64,000 bases of DNA from Inquilinus sp. Marseille-Q2685 (GTDB taxonomy: Bacteria; Pseudomonadota; Alphaproteobacteria; DSM-16000; Inquilinaceae): positions 1-64,000 of the forward strand of contig NZ_CAKAKL010000013.1 of the NCBI RefSeq assembly GCF_916619195.1, written 5' to 3'. Below, piece after piece: positions 52,275 through 60,922 of this stretch. The position numbers and the translations under genes are program-made. Below the pieces are notes generated by a model that did no database searches, was not told where the DNA came from, and saw only the letters and a program-made list of their open reading frames with translations. The first letter of the stretch is position 1; every line of letters begins with the position of its first letter.

Positions 52275-52864
52275 GCCGGATCCGGCCCCTGGACGGGCAT
52301 GTCGAGGGTGCCGAGCACATGCGGGTTGTACCAGCCGGAATGGCCCCAGAGATTGTCGCGCCGCTTGTAGTCCGAGGTGTGGACCGCGAAGGTCAGCACC
52401 GGCGGCACCGCCGCGCCCTGCGGCAACGTCCAGACCGCCGCCACCCGCTCCGTCATGTCCGGATGCACCTCCCACAGCAGGTCCTGGTCGCGCAGCAGCA
52501 TGTAGGTCGGCCGGTCCTCGGCTCCGATCGACGGATCCAGGGTCAGCAGGCGGGCGAAGCTGTTGCTGGAGGCGGCGGTGCGATTGGTCAGCTCCATCTC
52601 CACCACCAGGGCCTTCTGGCCGTCCCGGACCTTCCGCCCGTCGGGGGTGGTGGTGGTGGCGATCCGCGCCGACAGCGGCACGAAGCGCCACTCCCCGGCT
52701 TCGATCGGCGCGCCGAGCGGCAGCTTCGGCACCGGCTGGTCCGTGCGGTAGGAGGCGATGGTCATGACCAGGGCCACACCCGCGGCCAGAAAGCCGCCGA
52801 TGCCCGTGGTCAGCCAGACCACGGTCCTGCTCTTCAACCCGCCGAGCCCTTGTCCGAACGACAT
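52271..52864 (-). CDS. Membrane-anchored protein of unknown function (197 aa), first of three
   Basis: One N-terminal helix (about 15-37, WLTTGIGGFLAAGVALVM) and a beta-rich domain with A-G-E-W-R-F-V-P-L-S-A-R-I and A-L-V-V-E-M-E-L-T-N-R-T, again DUF4352-like. The last 60 residues include V-W-T-L-P and a W-rich C-terminus. First gene of the operon; ATG at 52864. The frame is open far upstream but that part is antisense to other coding sequence and is not protein-like. Confidence 0.78.
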   Translation of the reverse strand: MSFGQGLGGLKSRTVVWLTTGIGGFLAAGVALVMTIASYRTDQPVPKLPLGAPIEAGEWRFVPLSARIATTTTPDGRKVRDGQKALVVEMELTNRTAASSNSFARLLTLDPSIGAEDRPTYMLLRDQDLLWEVHPDMTERVAAVWTLPQGAAVPPVLTFAVHTSDYKRRDNLWGHSGWYNPHVLGTLDMPVQGPDPA

Positions 52865-52953
52865 GCCGATGCGCCGAAGCGCTCCCCCACCCCACAGGAC
52901 CGATCGAACGCATGAGGCAGGATTTGGTTCCGGATCCGAGAGGAATGCCTGCT

Positions 52954-55071
52954 CTACAGCTCCAGCACCACCCGTCCGCTGGCGGGCACGGCGCAGCAGA
53001 CCAGCGCCTCGCCCGGGCGGGGGGCGCCGGCGGGCGGTTCGGCATAGGTCACGGCGCCTTCCGCGACCCGCGCGGCGCAGGTGCCGCAGAGGCCGGAGCG
53101 GCAGCTCCACGGCGCCTCGATCCCGGCCGCTTCGGCGAGGTCGAGCAGCGAGCCCTTGGACGGGTCCCAGCCGGCGGTGCGGGCGGAGGCGCGGAACTCG
53201 ACCTCGGCGGTGGTCACGGCGGGCGGCAACGCCACCGCCTCCTCCGGCGCGGCCGATCCCGCGGCGAAGGCTTCGCTGCGGATCCGCTCCGGCCGCACGC
53301 CGAGGCCGGCCAGGACCTCGCGCATCGCCTGCATGAAGCCGGCCGGGCCGCAGAGATAGACGTCGTAGTCGTCGAGCGGCAGCAGCCGGCGCAGCAGTGC
53401 TGCGTCGATATGGCCGGCATCGTCGTAATCGCGGCCCTGGACGTCCTGCGGCCGCGGCCGGCTGTAGCGGACATGGACGGTCAGGGTCGGCGCCCGCGCC
53501 GCCAGGGCTCGGAGATGGGTGCCGAAGGCGTGCTCGGCCCCGTCGCGCGCGGCGTGGACGAACCAGAGGCCGCGGCCGGGATGGCGCAGCCGGTCCGGGT
53601 TGCGGCCGACGAGGTGGTTCAGCATCGCGATCATCGGCGTCACCCCGACGCCGGCCGAGAGCAGCAGCACCGGCCGGCGGCCGTTGGCGTCGAGCACGAA
53701 GTCGCCGCGCGGCGCCAAAGCGCGGATCGTGTCGCCGACCCGGACATGGTCGTGCAGCCAATGGCTGGCCAGGCCGGGCGTGCCGTCCCGCCCGGTCTCG
53801 CGCTTGACGCTGATCCGGTAGGTCCGGCCGTCCGGCGCGTCGGACAGGGTATAGGTGCGCCTCACCGGCCGGTCCCGCCCGGGGATATCGAGCGCGATCG
53901 GGAGGAACTGGCCGGGCCGGTGGCCGACGACGCTGCCGCCGTCCGCCGGCTCCAGGACAAAGGAGCGGATGGTCGCGCTCTCCTCCACGATCCGGGTCAC
54001 GGCGAAGGGGCGCAGCGTGTTGCGCGCGGCTTCCGCCGCGGCCGCCCGGCCGGCCTCCTCCCAGGTGCCGGTGGCGGCGAGTTGCGGCGCCTGCTCCGGC
54101 GCCGACCAGCGCAGCGGCACCGCGTCCTCGATCCACCGCCCCTCCTCCACGCGGACGCGCAGCAGCCGCTCCGCCCCGGCGAAGGCCGCGACCTCCGGCC
54201 CGTCCCACACCACCTCCGCGGTGCCGGTCAGCAGCAGCACGCCGCCCGTGTCGAAATCGACGAAGACCAGGCCGGCGCGGGGGTCGGCCTCGATGTTGCC
54301 GAAGGTGTTGAAGTAGAAGTTGCCGACGAAGTCCGGCGCGGTCAGCACCGTCCGCCCGCCCTCCTCCGCCACCCGGACGAAGCCGGGCCGGCCGCCGCGA
54401 TGCGAGACGTCGACGCCTTCGCTCGGCGCCTCGCCCTCCCCGGCGTCGGCGGAGCGGGTGGCGATAAAGAAGGTGTCGGCCGCCGCCACCAAGGCCGCCG
54501 CCCGCGGCGACAGCACAGGCCCCTCGGCATGGACCGGCCGCGGCTCGCCCAGGCTGTCCGGTTCGGCGACGAAGCTCGGCCTGCGCGCCTGGATGTATTG
54601 CGGGCAGTTGCCGAAGCTCTGCCCGACCGTGACGGCGAAGCGGCCGTCGGCCCGGTCGGTGACGGTGCCGTTCATCCGGTTGCGCCGCCGCGTCTCCAGC
54701 TGGATGCCGAGCAGCCCGATGGGCGCTCCGGCGGCCAGGTTGTCGCCCAGCGGGTCGCCATAGGCCGGCCGCGCGGCGACGGTCAGGGTGCGCGGGTCGG
54801 GCGAGCAGAGGAAGCCCGGCCGACCGGACAGGATCGAGGCCCAGGGCCGGCCCTGCCGGTCGAGGCTGCCGACCACGACGAAGGGCAGCATGGCGAAGAA
54901 GTCGCGGTGCTGGTCCGGCATGATGCCGCGGATCGCCCGGCGTCCGGCCGACGCCATGCGCTCGCGCACCCCGGCCTTGGCCTGGGCGGCCACCTCGCCC
55001 GGATGGAAGGGCGGCTCGTCATGCGGCCAGCCGGGGAGCGGCGCCGGCGCGGATGTGGCGGTATCGGACAT
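52954..55071 (-). CDS. PNPOx-family / ferredoxin reductase / 2Fe-2S fusion (705 aa)
   Basis: A three-part redox protein. Residues about 40-330 contain a split-barrel FMN-binding pyridoxamine-phosphate-oxidase-like domain (F-V-V-V-G-S-L-D-R-Q-G-R-P-W-A-S-I-L and F-V-G-N-F-Y-F-N-T-F-G-N). Residues about 345-585 form an FAD/NAD ferredoxin reductase (R-R-T-Y-T-L-S-D; S-A-G-V-G-V-T-P-M-I-A). Residues about 615-705 are a plant-type ferredoxin with C-R-S-G-L-C-G-T-C and a fourth Cys in L-V-C-C-A-V. It probably passes electrons from NAD(P)H through FAD and 2Fe-2S to the FMN domain. Cytoplasmic. Partner and substrate unknown. Confidence 0.88.
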   Translation of the reverse strand: MSDTATSAPAPLPGWPHDEPPFHPGEVAAQAKAGVRERMASAGRRAIRGIMPDQHRDFFAMLPFVVVGSLDRQGRPWASILSGRPGFLCSPDPRTLTVAARPAYGDPLGDNLAAGAPIGLLGIQLETRRRNRMNGTVTDRADGRFAVTVGQSFGNCPQYIQARRPSFVAEPDSLGEPRPVHAEGPVLSPRAAALVAAADTFFIATRSADAGEGEAPSEGVDVSHRGGRPGFVRVAEEGGRTVLTAPDFVGNFYFNTFGNIEADPRAGLVFVDFDTGGVLLLTGTAEVVWDGPEVAAFAGAERLLRVRVEEGRWIEDAVPLRWSAPEQAPQLAATGTWEEAGRAAAAEAARNTLRPFAVTRIVEESATIRSFVLEPADGGSVVGHRPGQFLPIALDIPGRDRPVRRTYTLSDAPDGRTYRISVKRETGRDGTPGLASHWLHDHVRVGDTIRALAPRGDFVLDANGRRPVLLLSAGVGVTPMIAMLNHLVGRNPDRLRHPGRGLWFVHAARDGAEHAFGTHLRALAARAPTLTVHVRYSRPRPQDVQGRDYDDAGHIDAALLRRLLPLDDYDVYLCGPAGFMQAMREVLAGLGVRPERIRSEAFAAGSAAPEEAVALPPAVTTAEVEFRASARTAGWDPSKGSLLDLAEAAGIEAPWSCRSGLCGTCAARVAEGAVTYAEPPAGAPRPGEALVCCAVPASGRVVLEL

Positions 55072-55111
55072 GATGCACCTCAGGAGAGGCAGTGCTGATC
55101 GGACGGACCCA

Positions 55112-55232
55112 GCCCCCTCACCCTCCCGTCGCCTTCGGCGTCGGGCCCCTCCCTCTCCCCGAGGAGAGGGGATCGGAGCGGCGCCTTGTCACCGCTCCTT
55201 GGGAAGAGGTCGAAATCGCGCCGGCGATTTCG
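55112..55232. repeat. Cluster of intergenic palindromes
   Basis: The gap between two minus-strand genes holds C-rich/G-rich segments and the perfect hairpin CGAAATCGC-GCCG-GCGATTTCG (55211-55232). It resembles the mosaic palindromes found elsewhere in the window. Confidence 0.5.
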
Positions 55233-55259
55233 GGTGAAGGGGAGGCCCGGCCTGGCGGT

Positions 55260-55889
55260 TTACGCAGCCACGGCGCTGCGCGGCATCGGGACGAAGCCGG
55301 GCAGCGCCTCGATCCGGGCGAGCCAAGCGCGGATGTTGGGATAGGGCTGCAGCGAGACGCCGCCCTCGGGCGCCACCGCGGTGTAGGTGTAATTCGCGAT
55401 GTCGGCGATGGTCGGCTGCGGCCCGGCCAGAAAGCCGCCCCGGGCCAGATGCGCCTCCATCACCCCATAGAGGCGGGCAGCGATCGCCTTGGCGCGCTCA
55501 TGGTCCACCTGCGCCTTGAACACGGGGACCAGCCGCGCCGCCGCCGGGCCATAGGCCAGGAAGCCGGCGGCGACGGACAGCCAGCGCTGCACCTCGGCCG
55601 CGGCCAGCGGGTCGCGCGGCAGCCAGCGCCCGGCCTCGTCATAGCGGCCGGCGAGATAGACCAGGATGGCGTTGCTGTCGGCCAGCGCGACATCGCCGTC
55701 CTCGATCGCCGGCACCTGGCCGAAGGGGCTGCGTGCCAGGAAGGCGGGGGTCTTGTGCTCGCCACCCGGCAGGTCGACGTCGATCGCCTCGAAGGGGAGG
55801 CCCAGCAGCGACAGGAACAGCTCGACCCGGTGGGAATGGCCGGACAGGCCGAAGCGGTAGAGACGGATGGGCTGGGCAGGGGCAGGCAT
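55260..55889 (-). CDS. Glutathione S-transferase family protein
   Basis: A 209-residue GST. The thioredoxin-like N-terminal half has Ser in S-G-H-S-H-R-V-E (GSH activation) and Q-V-P-A-I-E-D, the cis-Pro motif, then A-D-S-N-A-I-L-V-Y-L; the helical half is about 90-200 with T-I-A-D-I-A-N-Y-T-Y. It conjugates or reduces electrophiles in the cytoplasm. Divergent from a LysR gene, its probable regulator (107 bases between starts). Confidence 0.9.
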   Translation of the reverse strand: MPAPAQPIRLYRFGLSGHSHRVELFLSLLGLPFEAIDVDLPGGEHKTPAFLARSPFGQVPAIEDGDVALADSNAILVYLAGRYDEAGRWLPRDPLAAAEVQRWLSVAAGFLAYGPAAARLVPVFKAQVDHERAKAIAARLYGVMEAHLARGGFLAGPQPTIADIANYTYTAVAPEGGVSLQPYPNIRAWLARIEALPGFVPMPRSAVAA

Positions 55890-55996
55890 GGCGGCGGCCT
55901 TTCATGGAGAATTGACACCACCAAGATGCCCATTCCCCGATTTATGGAGAATGCGCGCACTTGACAGATCACCATTTCAATCAGCGGAATAATCCG

Positions 55997-56920
55997 ATGG
56001 ACCGGCTGGACAGCATGCGCATCTTCGTCGCCGTGGCCGAGGCCGGCGGCTTCGCCCCGGCGGCCCGGCGCCTGGCCCTGTCGCCGCCAGCCGTGACCCG
56101 CGCCGTGGCGGCGGTGGAGGAGCGGATCGGCGCCCGGCTGCTGCACCGGACCACGCGGATCGTGCGGCTGACCGAGGCCGGGACGCGCTTCCTGGAGGAT
56201 TGCCGCCGCATCCTGGCCGAGATCGAGGAGGCCGAGGCCGCGGCGGCCGGGCTGCATGCCGAGCCGCGCGGGCCGGTCGGGGTCACCGCGCCGGTGCTGT
56301 TCGGCCGGCTGCATGTGGCGCCGGTGCTGTTCGAGGTCGCCGGCCGCTATCCGGGGCTGGTGGTGCGCAGCTTCTTCATCGACCGCATCGTGCACCTGGC
56401 CGAGGAGGGCTACGACGTCGCCGTGCGCATCGCCGAGCTGCCGGATTCCGGCCTCAGCGCCGTCCGCGTCGGCTCGGTGCGGCGGGTGGTCTGCGCCTCA
56501 CCCGCCTATCTGGCGGCGCATGGCGCGCCGCGCAGCCCGGCCGAGCTGGCGGAGCACGAGACGATCCCGTTCTTCCAGGGGTCGACGCCCCGCGAGTGGA
56601 CCTTCCATCACGGCGGCGGCCGGACCGGGGCGGTCAGCCGGACCGAGACGATCACCCCGCGGGCGCGGCTGATCGTGAACCACGCCGATGTCGCGGTGGC
56701 GGCGGCGGTGGCGGGGCGCGGCGTGACCCGGGTGATGTCCTACCAGGCGGCCGCGGCGATCCGGGCCGGGGAGCTGGTGGTGCTGATGGAGGAGTTCGAG
56801 CCGCCGCCGATCCCGATCCATGTCGTGCACCAGGAGGGCCGCCGCGCCTCCGCCCGTGTGCGGGCGCTGGTGGATTTCCTGGCGGAAGGGCTGCGCGCCG
56901 ATCCCGCGCTGCGGGGCTAG
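55997..56920 (+). CDS. LysR family transcriptional regulator
   Basis: A 307-residue regulator starting M-D-R-L-D-S-M-R-I-F-V-A-V; helix-turn-helix about 18-40 (FAPAARRLALSPPAVTRAVA) with R-I-V-R-L-T-E-A-G. Effector domain from about 90. Divergent from the GST gene. An upstream ATG at 55961 is in frame; 55997 fits the family. Its stop overlaps that of the convergent EamA gene by 4 bases. Confidence 0.9.
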   Translation: MDRLDSMRIFVAVAEAGGFAPAARRLALSPPAVTRAVAAVEERIGARLLHRTTRIVRLTEAGTRFLEDCRRILAEIEEAEAAAAGLHAEPRGPVGVTAPVLFGRLHVAPVLFEVAGRYPGLVVRSFFIDRIVHLAEEGYDVAVRIAELPDSGLSAVRVGSVRRVVCASPAYLAAHGAPRSPAELAEHETIPFFQGSTPREWTFHHGGGRTGAVSRTETITPRARLIVNHADVAVAAAVAGRGVTRVMSYQAAAAIRAGELVVLMEEFEPPPIPIHVVHQEGRRASARVRALVDFLAEGLRADPALRG

Positions 56921-57780
56921 CCGCGCAGCACCAGCACGTTGCCGCACAGGATCGCGGCGGCGCCGAGCAGCAGGCTGGGGCCGAGGGCGAGGCCTTCGAA
57001 GCCGGCCGACAGCGCCAGCGCGACCACCGGCACCAGAGCCAGGGTGTAGGCAGTGCGGGCCGGGCCGATGCGGCGGACCAGGTCGAAATACATCAGGAAG
57101 GTGACGCAGGAGGCGGCGACGGCGAGATAGGCCAGGCTGCCGAGATAGCGCGGCGAGGTGTCGATCGCGAAGGACGACCCGGAAGCGGCCGACCAGGCGA
57201 AGGCCGCCGCCGCCCCGGTCAGCGCGCCCCAGCCCATCACCGCCGGGATCGGCACGCCGCGCTTCTGGTTGCGGGCGCCGAGGATGGTGCCGCCGGCGGT
57301 GGCCAGGGCCGCCAGCGCCGCCCAGGCGAATCCAGCCAGGCTGCGCCCGTCCGCCGCCACCGCGCCGAGGTCGCCGGCGAAGACGATGGCGAGGCCGAGC
57401 ACGCCGCAGCCGAGCCCGGCCCACAGCCGCGGCGTCAGCGCCGTGCCGAGGAAGACGCGGCCGAGCAGCCCGGCGAAGACGGCGGAGAGCGACAGCACCA
57501 GCGCCGCCAGGCCGCTCGGGATCAGCCGCGTGGCGTTGTAGAAGGCGATGAAGGCGAGGCCGAAGAACAGCACGCCCTGCAGCAGCACCCAGGGCAGGTC
57601 GGCGCGGGCCAGGCGCAGCCGCGTGCCGGTGGCGGCGCCGAGGGCCAGCATCAGGAGGCCGGCCGCGGCCATGCGGTAGCCGACCGAGACGGTGGCCGCC
57701 ACCGGCCCCGCCTGCAGCGCGGTGGCCAGCGCCCCGCCGCCCCAGAGCAGTGCCGTGGCCAGGAACAGGATCGCGGTCAC
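56917..57780 (-). CDS. EamA/DMT family transporter
   Basis: A 287-residue inner-membrane protein with ten predicted helices and two EamA repeats (about 3-135 and 145-285), each ending in a characteristic Gly/Pro-rich kink (A-F-I-A-F-Y-N-A-T-R; A-S-C-V-T-F-L-M-Y). Likely exports an amino acid or metabolite. GTG start; the start overlaps the MarR stop by 4 bases (GTGA), so the two are coupled. Confidence 0.9.
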   Translation of the reverse strand: MTAILFLATALLWGGGALATALQAGPVAATVSVGYRMAAAGLLMLALGAATGTRLRLARADLPWVLLQGVLFFGLAFIAFYNATRLIPSGLAALVLSLSAVFAGLLGRVFLGTALTPRLWAGLGCGVLGLAIVFAGDLGAVAADGRSLAGFAWAALAALATAGGTILGARNQKRGVPIPAVMGWGALTGAAAAFAWSAASGSSFAIDTSPRYLGSLAYLAVAASCVTFLMYFDLVRRIGPARTAYTLALVPVVALALSAGFEGLALGPSLLLGAAAILCGNVLVLRG

Positions 57781-58283
57781 CGGCCCAGCCCCTCGGCCCG
57801 GGCGTCAGCCAGCAGCGCGCGCCAGCCGGCGCCCGCGATCTTGCCGCTGGCGGTGTCGAGCCGGTCGAGGGCGCGGTCGAGCGCCGCCCGCTCCTCCTCC
57901 GGCAGCGCCGCCAGCAGCCGGGCCTCGATCGCCCGCGCCAGCGCCGCGATCTCGGCGAAGGCGGCCTCCCCTTCGGCCGTGAGGGTCACCGAGGCGTAGC
58001 GCCGGTCCTGCGCCCCGGCCTCGCGCCGGGCGAAGCCGAGGGCGGCGAGCTGGCCGATGCCGCGGCTGACCGCGACCGCGTCGAGGCCGCAGGCCCGCGC
58101 GATCTCCCGCGCGCTGACGCCCGGCCGGTCGGCCACCACCGCCAGGATGCGCCAGGCCGGCAGCCCCATGCCCCAGCGCGGGCCGTAGAAGCTCTCCAGC
58201 AGCTCCGCCACCCGGCCCGCGACCACGAACATCCGGTAGGGCAGCCAGCGCCCGAGCTCCAGGGCGGGGGCAGACGAGGCCAC
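57777..58283 (-). CDS. MarR family transcriptional regulator
   Basis: A 168-residue MarR protein. Winged helix at about 45-105 (VSAREIARACGLDAVAVSRG, then G-Q-L-A-A-L-G-F-A-R-R) and dimerising helices at both ends. GTG start at 58283 with GGAG six bases upstream. It leads an operon with the EamA exporter, which it probably represses along with itself. Confidence 0.92.
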   Translation of the reverse strand: MASSAPALELGRWLPYRMFVVAGRVAELLESFYGPRWGMGLPAWRILAVVADRPGVSAREIARACGLDAVAVSRGIGQLAALGFARREAGAQDRRYASVTLTAEGEAAFAEIAALARAIEARLLAALPEEERAALDRALDRLDTASGKIAGAGWRALLADARAEGLGR

Positions 58284-58351
58284 GGCACGCTCCGATCACA
58301 AAATGATTTCATTATGAAATCATATCGGAAGCTTCTGCGCTATCCAAAAGT

Positions 58352-58437
58352 CGTCATTGCGAGCGCAGCGAAGCAATCCAGGGCCGCTCGCAACGGCCCC
58401 TGGATTGCTTCGTCGGCTTCGCCTCCTCGCAATGACG
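58352..58437. repeat. GTCATTGCGAG-type long palindrome
   Basis: CGTCATTGCGAG at the left is the reverse complement of CTCGCAATGACG at the right, and AAGCAATCCAGGGCC pairs with GGCCCCTGGATTGCTT. The whole 86 bases forms a long hairpin. This repeat type is widely dispersed in proteobacteria. Confidence 0.85.
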
Positions 58438-58459
58438 GCGAACGCTGCCGGCGCCGAAC

Positions 58460-59287
58460 TCAGCCAGCGCGGGCGATGATCTCGATCGGGGCGACCAAGC
58501 CGCGCTCGATCGCGGCTGTGACGTTGCCGACGCGCTGCGGCGCCGTCGGCCCCATCAGCAGATGAGGGCCGAGCGGCGACGGCCCGCGGACCGCCGCCCT
58601 CTCCCTCATCTCACGGCCGAGGCGCAGCGCCAGGTCGCGGCGGTCGTGCTCCGCCTCGATCGCGAAGCCGGCCTGCCCGAGCAACCGTCGATAGGTCTCC
58701 GGCGGCTCGACGAAGCTGGTCTCCGGCGTCGCCGCCCAGGGCATTGGGTAGGGCAACTCGCCTTCCCCGATCCGCATCACGTCGTAGACGCCGAAGCGCC
58801 CGCCGGGCTTCAGCACCCGCTTCATCTCGGCGAACAGCGCCGCCTTGTCGGCGATGTTCATGCCGACATGGATCAGCGTGGCGGCGTCGAAGCCGCCGTC
58901 CAGGAAGGGCATGGCCAGCGCGCTGCCCTGGCGGAACGACACCAGGCCAGCCAGGCCGCAGCGCCGGGTCAGGGCCTCGGCCGCCTCGACGAACTCCGCC
59001 GTCAGGTCGATGCCGGTGACCCGGCAGCCATATGTCGCTGCGACATGCCGGGCCGGGCCGCCGATGCCGCAGCCGACATCGAGCAGATGCAGGTCCGGCC
59101 CGAGGCCGAGATTTCGTGCCAGCTCCGCCGTCGCCGCAGGGCCGCCGAGATGGAACTCGTCGGCGCCGGACAGGTCGCCCGGCGAGAGATGGCCGACATC
59201 CTTGCCGACGGCCCGCAGCGCTTCGAGGAACGCCTGCTCGATGCCGCTGCGGCTGTAATGCCGTGCGACCTGCTGCTCCGCCGCCAT
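58460..59287 (-). CDS. SAM-dependent methyltransferase
   Basis: A 275-residue class I methyltransferase of the UbiE/sarcosine-dimethylglycine type. Motif I is H-L-L-D-V-G-C-G-I-G-G-P-A-R, with V-T-G-I-D-L-T and D-A-A-T-L-I-H-V-G-M-N-I downstream, like glycine/sarcosine or tocopherol methyltransferases. ATG at 59287 has GGGAGG five bases before it. Function not determinable beyond methyl transfer. Confidence 0.88.
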   Translation of the reverse strand: MAAEQQVARHYSRSGIEQAFLEALRAVGKDVGHLSPGDLSGADEFHLGGPAATAELARNLGLGPDLHLLDVGCGIGGPARHVAATYGCRVTGIDLTAEFVEAAEALTRRCGLAGLVSFRQGSALAMPFLDGGFDAATLIHVGMNIADKAALFAEMKRVLKPGGRFGVYDVMRIGEGELPYPMPWAATPETSFVEPPETYRRLLGQAGFAIEAEHDRRDLALRLGREMRERAAVRGPSPLGPHLLMGPTAPQRVGNVTAAIERGLVAPIEIIARAG

Positions 59288-59334
59288 GGCACCCTCCCGT
59301 GGTTGCGGCCCATCCTACAGACGGGCCGGCCGCC

Positions 59335-59967
59335 TCAGAAGGTCCTCGCCACCTCCTCCGCCCAGATCTTCGCCTCGGCCCGGGCCTTCGTGTCCACCTC
59401 CGGCCCGAACAGGGTCTTCTCGACCGTGATCGCGGCGATGTCGGTGACGCCGATGAAGCGCAGCCACATCTCCATATAGGGCCGCTGGAAGTCGAAGCCG
59501 GCGGCGGGGGTGAAGGCCGAGGGGCCGTAGTCGAGCCCGCGGGCATAGATCACCGCCGCCTTCCGGTCCGGCAGCAGACCGGAGAAGCCCTGCTCGGTGA
59601 AGGAGAAGAGCACGTCCTTCTGCGACACGACGTCGATCAGGTGCTTCAGCTTGTACGGGATGCCGAAGTTCCACAGCGGCACGGCGAAGAGCAGCCTGTC
59701 GGCCGCGTGGAAGGGCTGCGCCAGCTCCCGGATCCGGCGCCAGGCCGTCTCCTGCGCCGCGGTCAGCGGCGTGCCGGAGAGACCGGCGTATTTCGCCTCC
59801 ATCGCCGCGCCGTCGAATTCCGGCAGGTCGGCGGCCCAGAGATCCAGCGTCTCGATCTCGTCGGCGGGATGGGCCGCCCGGTAGGCGGCTAGGAAGGCCT
59901 GCGCGACCTCGATCGAGGCCGAGCGCTGCTTGCGGGGCGACGCTTCGACATAGAGCAGCCGTGCCAT
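59335..59967 (-). CDS. azoR: FMN-dependent NADH-azoreductase
   Basis: A 210-residue flavodoxin-fold quinone/azo reductase. S-P-R-K-Q-R-S-A-S binds the FMN phosphate, V-P-L-W-N-F-G-I-P-Y-K-L-K binds the isoalloxazine, and A-R-G-L-D-Y-G follows. It reduces quinones and azo compounds at the expense of NADH, protecting from oxidative and electrophile stress. AAGGAG precedes the ATG by 7 bases. Divergent from a LysR gene. Confidence 0.93.
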   Translation of the reverse strand: MARLLYVEASPRKQRSASIEVAQAFLAAYRAAHPADEIETLDLWAADLPEFDGAAMEAKYAGLSGTPLTAAQETAWRRIRELAQPFHAADRLLFAVPLWNFGIPYKLKHLIDVVSQKDVLFSFTEQGFSGLLPDRKAAVIYARGLDYGPSAFTPAAGFDFQRPYMEMWLRFIGVTDIAAITVEKTLFGPEVDTKARAEAKIWAEEVARTF

Positions 59968-60073
59968 GGCGATTCTCCTTGTGCGTGACTGGAGTCAGGC
60001 TAGCGGCTCGCCGTTCAGAGGATAAACGAATAGATCCCATGTCATTGATGGCGAACCGCGATATATTGACATC

Positions 60074-60922
60074 ATGTTCGAGACCGAGCTGCTGCGCAGC
60101 TTCGTGGCGGTGGCGGAGCTGCAGGGCTTCACCCGGGCCGCGGAGCACCTCCACCTCACCCAGTCGACGGTGAGCGCCCAGATCCGCCGCCTGGAGGACC
60201 AGGCCGGGCGGCCGCTGCTGCGGCGCAGCACCCGGTCGGTGGCGCTGACCGAGGCCGGCGAGACCCTGCTGGGCTATGCCCGCGGCATCCTGCGGCTGAA
60301 CCAGGACGCCCGGGCCAGCCTGGCCGCGTCGTCGCTGGCCGGGCGGATCCGGATCGGCGCGTCGGAGGATGTCGCCGGCTCCGGCCTGCCGGAGGTGCTG
60401 CGCCGCTTCGGGACGCAGCATCCGGCGGTGCGGATCGAGGTCGAGGTCGGCATCGCCACCGCGCTGTTCCAGGCGCTGGACGGCGGCCGGCTGGACCTGA
60501 TCCTGTGCAGCCGCTGTCATGGCGACGGCCGCGGCTGGACGCTGTGGCGCGAGCCCCTGGCCTGGGTCGCCGCCGCCGATATGACCGTGCTGCCCGACCC
60601 GATCCCCCTCGCCTTCTTCCCGGAGCCCTGCCCGTACCGCGAAGCGGCGCTGGCGGGGCTGGCCGGGGCCAGGCGGCCCTGGCGGATCGCCTATGTCAGC
60701 CCCAGCGTCGCCGGCGTCCGCGCCGCCGCCCTGGCCGGGCTGGCGGTCACGCCCCTGCCGCTGAGCGCGATCGGGCCGGGGCTGCGGATCGCCGGGCCGG
60801 AGGACGGGCTGCCGCCGCTGCCGGAGGTCGAGTTCGTGGTCTGCACCGCGGGCTCGTCCGAGCCGGCCCGGGCGCTGGCCGAGACGCTGCGGCAGTCGGC
60901 GGGCCAACTCGGGCGTCCCTAG
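60074..60922 (+). CDS. LysR family transcriptional regulator
   Basis: A 282-residue regulator with the helix-turn-helix at about 17-40 (FTRAAEHLHLTQSTVSAQIR) followed by R-R-L-E-D-Q-A-G-R-P-L-L-R-R. Divergent from azoR by 106 bases, so it probably controls it. The 106-base gap includes an AT-rich stretch (ATATATTGAC) likely to hold the promoter. Confidence 0.92.
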   Translation: MFETELLRSFVAVAELQGFTRAAEHLHLTQSTVSAQIRRLEDQAGRPLLRRSTRSVALTEAGETLLGYARGILRLNQDARASLAASSLAGRIRIGASEDVAGSGLPEVLRRFGTQHPAVRIEVEVGIATALFQALDGGRLDLILCSRCHGDGRGWTLWREPLAWVAAADMTVLPDPIPLAFFPEPCPYREAALAGLAGARRPWRIAYVSPSVAGVRAAALAGLAVTPLPLSAIGPGLRIAGPEDGLPPLPEVEFVVCTAGSSEPARALAETLRQSAGQLGRP

